A stretch of 64,000 bases of DNA from Brachybacterium sp. FME24 (lineage in GTDB: Bacteria; Actinomycetota; Actinomycetes; Actinomycetales; Dermabacteraceae). The stretch is from positions 1-64,000 of the forward strand of contig NZ_JABUXV010000001.1 in NCBI RefSeq assembly GCF_014897705.1, read 5' to 3'. The translations under genes and the position numbers were made by a program. Below, piece by piece: positions 20,094 to 28,792 of this stretch; the first letter of the stretch is position 1; every line of letters starts with the position of its first letter. A model generated the notes under the pieces. It was not told the DNA's origin and did no database searches. It worked only from the letters and a program-made list of their open reading frames with translations.

Positions 20094-20558
20094 TCAGCTG
20101 CGTGGAGCGCGCAGGAAGGGGATCACCGGCAGGCGGACCTGCTTCCCCTGGGAGCACTTCACGGTGCCGACGATGGCGTAGATGAGCTGGAGGACACCGA
20201 TGACGAGATACAGCCCCAGGACGGAGAAGACCACGACCTCCATCACGGGATGGAACATCATCCCGCCGGTCGGCGACGGGGCGCCGGTGAGGTACGCGAT
20301 CGTCATGCTGACCGCCAGCAGCACCGGCCAGCACAGTTGGGTGAGCCCCCAGTTCGCGGCACGCACGCCGTTGACTGCGGCGAGGCCGCCGTGCTGGCGC
20401 TGGGCCAGCCCCACGATGAGCTGCACGATGCCGGCCACCAGCAGCCCGAGGAACGGCACCGGGATGTAGGCGAGAAAGCCCAGCGCCCAGGCCACGGTCC
20501 CGCGTTTCTCCGGCACGACCGGCGCCGGGCCCGGGACATCCGACGGTGCTGTGCTCAC
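20094..20558 (-). CDS. DUF4870 domain membrane protein
   Basis: Small membrane protein of unknown function, 154 aa, with about four hydrophobic helices. The family is typically around 100-150 aa. A proline-rich cytoplasmic N-terminus precedes the first helix (about 23-45). The ATG overlaps the pheT stop by four bases, so it is translated with pheST. About 290 bp of non-coding DNA separates its end from the EndoH-like gene start; apart from the operator-like box at 19882, nothing recognisable lies there. Confidence 0.75.
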   Translation of the reverse strand: MSTAPSDVPGPAPVVPEKRGTVAWALGFLAYIPVPFLGLLVAGIVQLIVGLAQRQHGGLAAVNGVRAANWGLTQLCWPVLLAVSMTIAYLTGAPSPTGGMMFHPVMEVVVFSVLGLYLVIGVLQLIYAIVGTVKCSQGKQVRLPVIPFLRAPRS

Positions 20559-23155
20559 GCCCGCAGCACTCCCCCGACGGCGGTCTCGACCGCGGCGATG
20601 CAGCGTGCGCGGGCCGCGCCGATCTGCTCGGAGGTCAGCGTGGCCTCGGTCGAGCGCAGACGCACCGAGAAGGCCAGCGACTTCTTGCCCTCGCCGATCT
20701 GCTCACCGGTGAAGACGTCGAACAGATGCACGTCCTCGGCGAGGTCGCCGATGCCCACCACGATCGCGGCCTCGACGGCGCTCGCGGGCACGGACTCCTC
20801 GACCACGAAGGCGAAGTCCTCCTTGGCCAGCGGGTAGGTCGACACCGGGACGGCGGGCACGACGCTCGGGGCCGAGGCGATGAGGGCCTCGAGGTCGAGC
20901 TCGAGAGCGCTGGTGCGTGCCGGCAGGGCGAAGTCCTTGACGACCGCGGGGTGCAGCTCCCCGGCGTACCCGATGATCGCGCTGGTCCCGTCAGCGCTGG
21001 TGCTGCGCAGTTCACCGGCGCGGCCCGGATGGAAGGGGGCGCGCTCGGTCCGGCGCACCTCGAGGGTGGAGCCGACGGCTGCCGCGACCCGTCGGGCCAG
21101 GTCGAAGACGTCGGCCCATCCCCAGGGAGCGGGCTCGCCCTGCCAGGAGTCCGGGCCGGAGGGGCCGCCGACGACCGCGGCGAGCACTCGGGTCTGGATG
21201 GGCAGAGCAGCCAGGACTTCCTCGAGCTCGGCGTCGGTGGGCCGGCCTGCGGCCGACGGGATCGGAGAGCGGACGTCGGCTCCCCGGGAAAGGGAGGTGG
21301 CGCCGAGCTGGAAGATCGCCACCGACTCCTCGCCACGACCAAGATTGCGGCGCGCGACCGGCAGCAGGGACTGCAGCAGCTCGGTGCGCATCAGCGGTTC
21401 ATCGTCGGCCAGCGGATTCAGCAGACGCACGGCGCCACGGCGCGCGTCGTCGGCCGAGTAGCGCAGCCGGTCGAAGATGCCCTCCCCGACGAACGGGGAG
21501 GAGGCGACCTCGGTGAGGCCCGCCTCGGCGAGCGCACGGTTCGCCGATCTCCGGGCGCGCTGGGCGACGGTGAGGCCACGTCCGCCGGGAGCGGTGGGCA
21601 GCACAGAGGGGATCGTGTCGTAACCCACCAGTCGGGCGATCTCCTCGACCAGGTCCTCACGGATGGTGAGGTCCGGGCGCCAGCTCGGCGGGGTGACCTC
21701 GAGCGTGTCGTCCGAACCGGTCCGGACGGTGCACCCGATCATCTCGAGGCTTCCACGCACCTGCTCGGGGGTGTAAGCGATACCGACCACCCGCTCGGCG
21801 TCTCCGAGGGGGAAGGTGACCGGGGCGGGCTCGGTGACCTCCCCCTCGTCGGTGACGCGGGAATCGATCTCGCCCCCGCCGAACCGGGCGATCAGTTCTG
21901 CTGCGCGGCGAGCGGCCACCAGCGGGAGATGCGGGTCCACGCCGCGCTCGAAGCGCTTGGACGCCTCCGACGGCAGCCGGTGGCGGCGCGCGGAGCGGGC
22001 CACGGTGATCGGCTGGAAGGTGGCGGCCTCGAGCACGATGCTCGTGGTGGTCTCGGAGACTTCGGTGGATTCCCCGCCCATCACGCCGGCGACGCCGAGC
22101 ACGCGCGCACCGTCGCCGCCGTCGCTGTCGGTGATCAGCAGGTCTTCTACGTCGAGCGTGCGCGTGACGTCGTCGAGGGTGGTGAGCTTCTCGCCAGAGC
22201 GGGCGCGACGCACCACGATCGGTGCGACGACCTTCTGCGCGTCGTAGGCGTGCAGGGGCTGACCGAGGTCGAGCATGACGTAGTTGGTGACGTCTACGAT
22301 CAAGGAGATCGGGCGCATCCCGGCCTGGGTGAGGCGGCGGGCCATCCAGCGCGGGGTCTGCGCGGTCGGGTCCACGCCATGCACCTCGAGGGCGACGAAG
22401 CGGGTGCAGCCCGCACCGCCACGGATCGGGGCATCGTCGCGCAGCTGCACGCCGATGCCGGCGCCGCTCGCGGAGGGCGTCTGCACGGTGGTGACCGGAT
22501 CGGTGTAGGCGGCGCCGGTGGCGTGGGAGTACTCACGGGCGACTCCGCGCATCGAGAAGCAGTAGCCGCGGTCCGGGGTCACATTGATCTCGACGACCTC
22601 GTCGGCGAGCCCGAGCAGGGCGATCGCGTCGTCCCCGGGCTCGGCGCTCAGGCCCTCCGCGTGACCGCGACCGAGCACGATGATGCCGTCCTCGCCCGTG
22701 GGATCCGGGCCCAGGTCCAGTTCGTCGCCCGAGCAGATCATGCCGTCCGAGGTGTGCCCGTAGGTCTTGCGGGCGGCGATCGCGAAGTCGCCGGGCAGCA
22801 CGGTGCCGGGCAGCGACACCACCACCAGATCGCCTGCGACGAAGTTGTGCGCGCCGCAGATGATCCCGCGGCTGGGGCGTTCCGTCCCCGGCTGGGGATC
22901 CTTGGGGTTGTCGGCGTCCTCGTTGTGCTCCGGGCCGACGTCCACGCGCACCCAGTTGATCGTCTTGCCGTTCTTCTGCGGCTCCTTGACGAGCTCCAGG
23001 ACGCGGCCGACGACCAGCGGGCCGGTCACCTGCGCACCGTGGATCGACTCCTCCTCGAGGCCCACCCTCGCAAGGTCCGTCGCCACCTGCAGCGCCGAGG
23101 ACCCCTCGGGCAGGGTCACGTGCTCGGCGAGCCAGGTCAGGGGAATGCGGGGCAT
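20555..23155 (-). CDS. pheT: phenylalanyl-tRNA synthetase beta chain
   Basis: Large subunit of the alpha2-beta2 class II enzyme that charges tRNA-Phe, 866 aa, slightly longer than the usual 790-840. In order: an N-terminal tRNA-binding (EMAPII-like) domain at about 45-170, the B3/B4 editing domain at about 225-400, B5, the catalytic-like core, and a C-terminal ferredoxin-like anticodon-binding domain (about 770-866). It starts 1 bp past the pheS stop, and its own stop overlaps the DUF4870 gene. Confidence 0.96.
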   Translation of the reverse strand: MPRIPLTWLAEHVTLPEGSSALQVATDLARVGLEEESIHGAQVTGPLVVGRVLELVKEPQKNGKTINWVRVDVGPEHNEDADNPKDPQPGTERPSRGIICGAHNFVAGDLVVVSLPGTVLPGDFAIAARKTYGHTSDGMICSGDELDLGPDPTGEDGIIVLGRGHAEGLSAEPGDDAIALLGLADEVVEINVTPDRGYCFSMRGVAREYSHATGAAYTDPVTTVQTPSASGAGIGVQLRDDAPIRGGAGCTRFVALEVHGVDPTAQTPRWMARRLTQAGMRPISLIVDVTNYVMLDLGQPLHAYDAQKVVAPIVVRRARSGEKLTTLDDVTRTLDVEDLLITDSDGGDGARVLGVAGVMGGESTEVSETTTSIVLEAATFQPITVARSARRHRLPSEASKRFERGVDPHLPLVAARRAAELIARFGGGEIDSRVTDEGEVTEPAPVTFPLGDAERVVGIAYTPEQVRGSLEMIGCTVRTGSDDTLEVTPPSWRPDLTIREDLVEEIARLVGYDTIPSVLPTAPGGRGLTVAQRARRSANRALAEAGLTEVASSPFVGEGIFDRLRYSADDARRGAVRLLNPLADDEPLMRTELLQSLLPVARRNLGRGEESVAIFQLGATSLSRGADVRSPIPSAAGRPTDAELEEVLAALPIQTRVLAAVVGGPSGPDSWQGEPAPWGWADVFDLARRVAAAVGSTLEVRRTERAPFHPGRAGELRSTSADGTSAIIGYAGELHPAVVKDFALPARTSALELDLEALIASAPSVVPAVPVSTYPLAKEDFAFVVEESVPASAVEAAIVVGIGDLAEDVHLFDVFTGEQIGEGKKSLAFSVRLRSTEATLTSEQIGAARARCIAAVETAVGGVLRA

Positions 23156-23156
23156 C

Positions 23157-24263
23157 TCAGATCTCCGTACCGTAGTGCTGGGAGAAGCGGACGTCGCCCT
23201 CCACCATGTCGCGCATGTCCGAGACTCCGTTGCGGAGCATCAGGAGGCGCTCGATTCCGAGTCCGAAGGCGAAGCCCTGGTACTCCTCGGGGTCCACCCC
23301 TGCGGCACGCAGCACGCTGGGATGGACCATGCCGCAGCCGCCCATCTCGATCCAGCCGGTCCCGCCGCACACGCGGCAGTTCGGGTCCGCATCATGCTCG
23401 ACGCCCAGGCGGGCGTCACAGTTGAAGCAGCGGAAGTCCATCTCCGCGCTGGGCTCGGTGAAGGGGAAGTGGTTGGGCCGCAGGCGCGTGATCGGCTGAC
23501 CGCCGAAGAGGTGCGCCGCGAAGGCGTCCAGGGTGCCGACGAGGTTCGCCATGGTCAGGTCCTTGTCGATCGCGAGACCCTCGACCTGGTGGAACATCGG
23601 CGAATGCGTCGCATCGATCTCGTCCGCTCGGTACACGGTGCCCGGGCAGGCGATGTAGAGGGGCGCGCCCCGCTCGATCATCGCGCGGATCTGCACCGGT
23701 GAGGTCTGGGTCCGCAGGAGCATCCCGGAGTTCTCCGGAGCCACGTACAAGGTGTCCTGCAGGGATCGCGAGGGGTGCTCGGCATCTGCGTTCAGCGCAT
23801 CGAAGTTCAACCACGCCGACTCGATCTCGGGCCCTTCGGCGATCTCCCACCCGATGCCGACGAAGAAGTCGTTGATGCGGTCCTGCAGGGTGGTCAGCGG
23901 ATGCGTGGCACCACGGGAACGCAGGTCAGTGGGGAGGGTGACATCGACCGTCTCCGCCGCAAGCGCAGCCTCCTCCTCGGCGGCGGCGAGCTCGTTCTGG
24001 CGCGCGGCCAGCTCCTTCTGCACCCGGCCCTTGCCCTGCCCGATCAGCTTGCCGGCAGCGGCCTTCTGATCCTTGGGCAGATCCTTGATGGCGCGGTTCG
24101 CGGCGGTGAGCACGCTGTGGTCGCCGACGTGCTCGATGCGCACCTGCTTCAGGGCGGCGGTGTCGGGGGCAGCGGCGATCGCTGCGAGCGCGGCATCGAT
24201 CGCGACGGTGATCGTCGCGTCGTCGATGACCGGCATGTCGGGGGTCGAGGATGACTCGGACAC
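23157..24263 (-). CDS. pheS: phenylalanyl-tRNA synthetase alpha chain
   Basis: Catalytic subunit of PheRS, 368 aa. An N-terminal coiled coil (about 50-110) is followed by the class II core. Motif 2 region FHQVEGL, motif 3 GFAFGLGIERLLML. Two CxxC pairs near the middle (CFNCD and CRVCGG) form a probable zinc-type insert seen in many bacterial PheS. The GTG at 24263 is chosen to keep the whole N-terminus; an ATG 10 codons later lacks a ribosome site. A TAGAAT hexamer at 24325-24330 (minus) may be the -10 box. Confidence 0.93.
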   Translation of the reverse strand: MSESSSTPDMPVIDDATITVAIDAALAAIAAAPDTAALKQVRIEHVGDHSVLTAANRAIKDLPKDQKAAAGKLIGQGKGRVQKELAARQNELAAAEEEAALAAETVDVTLPTDLRSRGATHPLTTLQDRINDFFVGIGWEIAEGPEIESAWLNFDALNADAEHPSRSLQDTLYVAPENSGMLLRTQTSPVQIRAMIERGAPLYIACPGTVYRADEIDATHSPMFHQVEGLAIDKDLTMANLVGTLDAFAAHLFGGQPITRLRPNHFPFTEPSAEMDFRCFNCDARLGVEHDADPNCRVCGGTGWIEMGGCGMVHPSVLRAAGVDPEEYQGFAFGLGIERLLMLRNGVSDMRDMVEGDVRFSQHYGTEI

Positions 24264-24561
24264 GGGTATCGCTTTCGTCCAGGGGCAGGAGGGCGTGGGC
24301 GCCGGAGCGCTGTCACCGCCGGCCATTCTATGAGTCGATGCATGGGGAGTTCTCCCCGGTGCGTGCTCCCCATTCCGTCGGGTGCCCGATCTCTCTAGAG
24401 TTGACACTACCGAGGAGCAGTCTCCCTCGACGGCACCGACTCGGGCCACACGGTCCCGGGGCTCCGGGACGCGTCACCAGGTCCCGGAGCTGCGGCGCCC
24501 GGTCGGTGCGAGCGATCAGCGCCCGTACCGGAATGCAGAACGACGATGGGGGATATCGGGC

Positions 24562-26457
24562 GTGACCTTTTATGGAGCAGATACGCAGACGCTGCGGCAG
24601 CACGCCGAGGGAACGCGCCGTGCTGCGCAGGATCTCGGCATCCACGGGCGGCAGATCCTCCAGGTGACCGCCTCGGTCTCCTGGGAAGGAGAGGACGCCG
24701 CTGGCTTCCGTGACCGCTGCGCCGCCGTGACCCGGCAGGTCGAGGAGACGGCGTCCCGGCTCTCCGCGTTCGGCCTGCTGCTTCAGCAGCAGGCTGACGA
24801 ACAGGATCAGGCTTCGAGCACCTCGGGGGACGTCGGATCGCTGCTGGGGCTGCTGCGCGGAGGCCTGCTGGGGGACGTCTTCGGGATGCTGGGGGGATTG
24901 CGGCCGGGCGACGGGTCGGTGGCATCGGCCGGGGTCGGGTTCGGTGGCTTCGGCCTCGGAGGCTTCGGAGGCTTCGGAGGGGGCATGGGCGGTGGGCTGA
25001 CGAACACGCTCGATGCCCCGATCGATCCGAGCACGTTCGAGCCCGAGACCTCGACGACGGCCCACGGGACCGCCAGCACCAAGACCGGGGACACCACGAC
25101 GTCCACCACCGTCTCGGAAACGGATGACGGCACCGTCACCACGGGCTTCGAGGTCGAGAAGGAGCGCTCCGTCCTCAAAGTCGGCGACGACGCGGCCTCC
25201 TCCGAGGTCACCCTCACCCGAGCCGAGTCCGGGAGCAAGACGGTCCACCCCGACGGCACGATCACCTACACCTTCGGTGCCTCGGTCGGGATGAACGGCG
25301 AAACCCAGGGCGAGGTTCGCGGGGTCGAGGCGGGCGTCGAAGGAAGCGCCGAGGCCACCAGCGGTTATTCCGTGACGCTCCCACCCGGCTCCACGATCGA
25401 CGACGCACTCGCCGTCAACCCTTTCGATCCGACCACGATCCCGCAGGGCGGTTCCGTCACCATCACCAACTCCCTCGCGGGAGAGGTCGGTGGGAGCCTC
25501 GGCTACAAGGACGTGGTCACAGGATCCGCCAGCCTCAGCGGCAGCGAGCAGTACGTGACCACCGTTGCGCACACCGAGGGCGGCACATTCACCGTCGACC
25601 AGGGCCCGGGCAGTGTTCGCGGCATCAATTACGGGTTGCAGATCGGCCCCGATCAGGCCAACGTCACGATCGAAGGCGGCTGGGGAACGAAGGAGACAGT
25701 CGTCTCCCACGCTGAGTTCGAGAACTCGGAGGCGGGGCGCGCCGGCTTCACCAGCATGGTCACGACGGGGAACATGCCCCCCGCCGGGGCGGAGGGCGTC
25801 GTCGACCAGTTCACGGACACCATCCGTTCCCAGACCGACTCCGGGGGCCTGTCCGTGGGTGGTGAAGGCGACGCCGGCGAATGGTCCGCCGGCGTTTCTC
25901 AGGAGTCGGCCACCGTCTATGACGTCACGCGCGAGTACGCGGACGGATCCTGGGTGCGCGAGGAGCGTGCCGGGGTCCATTCGCCGGGCGGATCGGGGGA
26001 CGAACCATATGGCGTCCGCCATACATCCTCCGCCGGCGAGCCCGAGTACGAGCTGCGGTACACCGTGAAGGGCAGCGCCGCACCCACCTCCTTCCACGAC
26101 AAGTACGACGTGCCGTGGAGCACCGAGGACCAGCAGATCCGCGTCTCCCTCACCCAAGCGGAGATGGATCAGATCATGGAGAACACCGGGGGCATCTACT
26201 CGAACGAGAACACCGGGGGCCTCTACGCGAACGAGCTGGAGGCTCTGAGGACCTACGCGGGGGAAGGTCCCGACGGAGCCAGGAGGATGGCCGCGGAGTA
26301 CAGCGGGGTCCCGGTCACCCAAGGCGCCGAGACCCAGCCGGGCATCGCTCCGGGCGTCACGCTCGAGGAAGGAGAATCACCCGAGCCCGGGCAACGGGGC
26401 GCCTCCGGTGGCGGCACGTCGTCCGGCGGCACTGTGGCCATACCCTCCGCCCGGTGA
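24562..26457 (+). CDS. WXG100-like large hypothetical protein
   Basis: 631 aa. The N-terminal 90 residues form a helical hairpin with the WXG motif WEG at residues 41-43, typical of type VII (ESX) secretion substrates. A glycine/phenylalanine-rich hinge follows (about 135-155), then about 470 residues of beta-rich, threonine/serine-rich sequence that I do not recognise. A short repeat ENTGG(I/L)Y(S/A)NE occurs twice near residues 540-560. No toxin active site was seen. The GTG at 24562 follows a GGGGGA stretch; the frame is open further upstream. No EccC-type ATPase, EsxAB pair or immunity gene is nearby, so it stands alone. Function unknown. Confidence 0.6.
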   Translation: MTFYGADTQTLRQHAEGTRRAAQDLGIHGRQILQVTASVSWEGEDAAGFRDRCAAVTRQVEETASRLSAFGLLLQQQADEQDQASSTSGDVGSLLGLLRGGLLGDVFGMLGGLRPGDGSVASAGVGFGGFGLGGFGGFGGGMGGGLTNTLDAPIDPSTFEPETSTTAHGTASTKTGDTTTSTTVSETDDGTVTTGFEVEKERSVLKVGDDAASSEVTLTRAESGSKTVHPDGTITYTFGASVGMNGETQGEVRGVEAGVEGSAEATSGYSVTLPPGSTIDDALAVNPFDPTTIPQGGSVTITNSLAGEVGGSLGYKDVVTGSASLSGSEQYVTTVAHTEGGTFTVDQGPGSVRGINYGLQIGPDQANVTIEGGWGTKETVVSHAEFENSEAGRAGFTSMVTTGNMPPAGAEGVVDQFTDTIRSQTDSGGLSVGGEGDAGEWSAGVSQESATVYDVTREYADGSWVREERAGVHSPGGSGDEPYGVRHTSSAGEPEYELRYTVKGSAAPTSFHDKYDVPWSTEDQQIRVSLTQAEMDQIMENTGGIYSNENTGGLYANELEALRTYAGEGPDGARRMAAEYSGVPVTQGAETQPGIAPGVTLEEGESPEPGQRGASGGGTSSGGTVAIPSAR

Positions 26458-26609
26458 CGAGTCACGACCTCCACGTCTGGGCCGCGAGGAGTCCCGGCCC
26501 GCCGTGCGGGCTCCCCATCGGCGCGCTCCGTCACCACCTTCCCATGGGGACCGCATAGCCTGGTGAGAACATCGTCTACCCCTCACGTCGAGGAGTCAGG
26601 AAGGTTCCC

Positions 26610-27710
26610 ATGCCTACGACCGTCAAGGGCGTCGTCGCCCGAGCCGAGAAGCAACCCGCTCAGCTGGTCGACATCGTGATCCCCGATCCCGGCCCGAACG
26701 ATGTGGTCGTCGACATCGAGGCCACCGGCGTCTGCCACACGGACCTCGCCTACCGCGACGGCGGCATCAACGACGAGTTCCCCTTCCTGCTGGGCCATGA
26801 GTCCGCCGGCCGCGTTTCCGTGATCGGCGAGAACGTCACGCACGTGGAGGTCGGCGACTACGTCGTGCTGAACTGGCGCGCCGTGTGCGGCCAGTGCCGC
26901 GCCTGCAAGAAGGGCGTCCAGCAGTACTGCTTCGATACCCATAACGCCTCGAAGCCCATGACGCTCACCGATGGCACAGAGCTGACCGCGGCGCTGGGCA
27001 TCGGCTCCTTCGCCGAGAAGACGCTGGTCCATGAGGGCCAGTGCACGAAGGTCTCCGAGGAGGCTCCGCCGGAGGTCGCCGGGCTTCTCGGGTGTGGCGT
27101 CATGGCCGGCATCGGGGCCGCGATCAACACCGGGGCCGTCCAGCGCGGCGAATCCGTCGCCGTGATCGGCCTGGGCGGCGTGGGCTGCGCGGCGATCGCC
27201 GGTGCGAAGCTGGCCGGAGCCACCACGATCATCGGCCTCGACGTCGACGAGAAGAAGCTGGCCGCCGCGACGGAGCTCGGTGCCACCCACACGCTGCTGA
27301 CCAAGGATCTCTCCCCGCAGCAGGTCGCCGAGAAGGTCCAGGAGCTCACCGACGGTTTCGGGGCAGACGTCGTCATCGACGCGGTCGGCATCCCGCAGAC
27401 CTATGAGACCGCGTTCTACTCCCGCGACCTCGCCGGCCGCGTCGTGCTGGTCGGAGTTCCGCGCCCCGACGTAAAGATCTCGCTGCCGATGCTCGATGTG
27501 TTCGGCCGCGGCGGCTCGCTGAAGTCGTCCTGGTACGGCGACTGCCTGCCCGAGCGGGATTTCCCGTACCTCACGGACCTGTTCCTGCAGGGCCGCCTCC
27601 CGCTGGACCGTTTCGTCACCGGCCGGACCGACCTGGCCGGGACCGATGAAGCGCTCGATGCCCTGCACGAGGGTGACACCCTGCGCACCGTGGCGGTGAT
27701 CGGCCGATGA
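26610..27710 (+). CDS. mscR: S-(hydroxymethyl)mycothiol dehydrogenase
   Basis: Zinc-dependent medium-chain dehydrogenase oxidising the formaldehyde-mycothiol adduct (and reducing nitroso-mycothiol), 366 aa. Catalytic zinc ligands C42 and H63-E64; structural zinc cysteines C93, C96, C99 and C107; Rossmann loop GLGGVG near 177. It matches mycobacterial MscR (Rv2259) in layout. GGAAGG lies 5 nt before the ATG. The last four bases overlap the metallo-hydrolase gene, the same pairing as Rv2259-Rv2260. A role in formaldehyde and nitrosative stress is expected. Confidence 0.88.
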   Translation: MPTTVKGVVARAEKQPAQLVDIVIPDPGPNDVVVDIEATGVCHTDLAYRDGGINDEFPFLLGHESAGRVSVIGENVTHVEVGDYVVLNWRAVCGQCRACKKGVQQYCFDTHNASKPMTLTDGTELTAALGIGSFAEKTLVHEGQCTKVSEEAPPEVAGLLGCGVMAGIGAAINTGAVQRGESVAVIGLGGVGCAAIAGAKLAGATTIIGLDVDEKKLAAATELGATHTLLTKDLSPQQVAEKVQELTDGFGADVVIDAVGIPQTYETAFYSRDLAGRVVLVGVPRPDVKISLPMLDVFGRGGSLKSSWYGDCLPERDFPYLTDLFLQGRLPLDRFVTGRTDLAGTDEALDALHEGDTLRTVAVIGR

Positions 27711-28327
27711 GCGCCCGCCTCGCCCACGCCGTCACCTCCGGCACCTTCAGCCTCGACGGGGAGACCCACGAGGTCGACAACAACGTGTGGGTGCTCGGTG
27801 ACGACGAGCAGTGCGTCGTCTTCGATGCCGCACACGACGTGAATACCGTCCTCGAGCTCGTGGGCGATCGTGAATGCGTGGGCATCCTGCTGACCCACGC
27901 ACACGACGACCACGTGCGGATGGCGCCGGAGCTCTCCGAAGAGCTCGACGCACCGATCCTGCTGAACCCCGCGGATCGCGAGGTCTGGCAGCTCACCCAC
28001 GGCGACCTTCCCTGGGACGACGAGGTGAGCGACGGCGACATGTTCACCATCGCCGGGGTCGACCTCGAGGCACTGCACACTCCGGGCCACTCCCCCGGTT
28101 CGACCTGCTACTACGTCGAGGAGATCGGCGCCCTGTTCAGCGGCGACACCCTGTTCCAGGGCGGTCCCGGCGCCACCGGGCGCTCGTTCTCCTCGCGCGA
28201 GACCATCGAGGAATCGGTCCGGGAACGCCTCTTCGTCCTGCCCGACGACACCGTGGTGCACACCGGCCACGGCCCGGACACGACCATCGGCGCCGAGAAG
28301 AAGGCCGCACGCGGCGACTGGCTGTGA
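27707..28327 (+). CDS. metallo-beta-lactamase fold hydrolase paired with mscR
   Basis: 206-aa MBL-fold enzyme with metal motif HAHDDH at 64-69, then HTPGHSPGS and SGDTLF. It resembles glyoxalase II and, by its fixed position after mscR, the hydrolase proposed to cleave S-formylmycothiol to formate and mycothiol. That specific substrate is inference from context. Starts inside the mscR stop (ATGA). Confidence 0.8.
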   Translation: MSARLAHAVTSGTFSLDGETHEVDNNVWVLGDDEQCVVFDAAHDVNTVLELVGDRECVGILLTHAHDDHVRMAPELSEELDAPILLNPADREVWQLTHGDLPWDDEVSDGDMFTIAGVDLEALHTPGHSPGSTCYYVEEIGALFSGDTLFQGGPGATGRSFSSRETIEESVRERLFVLPDDTVVHTGHGPDTTIGAEKKAARGDWL

Positions 28328-28534
28328 GGGCGGCCGGGGGCGTCGAGAGCGGTGACGTCGGTGCCCCTCGGATCTGCTCTCGATCGGCACGCGGTGGGGC
28401 GGGTGATCCTGCCTCAGTGCCCCCGATCGTCTCGACGGCGGTCGCGTTCGCGCGGCCGCCGTCGTCGCGTGCGGTCACGAGTGCTACGACGCGACCAAGT
28501 GACTGAACTGCCGAGCACGATGCAGGACACACGA
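28328..28534. other. intergenic, no gene recognised
   Basis: Non-coding stretch between the metallo-hydrolase and the heptamer array. Frames here have no start context or recognisable product. Confidence 0.4.
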
Positions 28535-28632
28535 CAGCCTTCAGCCTTCAGCCCTCAGCCCTCAGCCCTCAGCCCTCAGCCCTCAGCCCTCAGCCCTCAG
28601 CCCTCAGCCCTCAGCCCTCAGCCCTCAGCCCA
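28535..28632. repeat. 14-copy heptamer tandem repeat
   Basis: Fourteen back-to-back 7-bp units: two CAGCCTT, eleven identical CAGCCCT, then CAGCCCA. The unit length does not fit a codon multiple and no gene covers it. It is a simple-sequence array liable to copy-number change, about 160 bp before the DUF222/HNH gene. Confidence 0.9.
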
Positions 28633-28685
28633 GAATCGCACACAGCTTCGAGAGGCCATCCGTGCAGGTCGCAAGCGCAATAGAG

Positions 28686-28694
28686 TTATCCACA
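28686..28694 (+). other. perfect DnaA-box sequence
   Basis: TTATCCACA, an exact match to the DnaA consensus, in the intergenic region before the HNH gene. It is single, with no cluster and no AT-rich unwinding region, so not an origin. A TAGAAT hexamer at 28722-28727 may be the -10 box of the following gene, without a clear -35. Confidence 0.4.
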
Positions 28695-28792
28695 TACCTA
28701 GATCTCACGAGCGCGGCGACGTAGAATAGTACTGACATTCGACGTAGCGGCGGGCTCGGTTCTCGCCAAGGATCGCGAGGAGGCGAGAGGCG

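Noticed and set aside
28535..28632. CRISPR-like array
   Set aside because: Units are 7 bp with no spacers, and no cas genes are present.
28686..28694. Replication origin
   Set aside because: Single DnaA box, no dnaA/dnaN genes, no AT-rich region.
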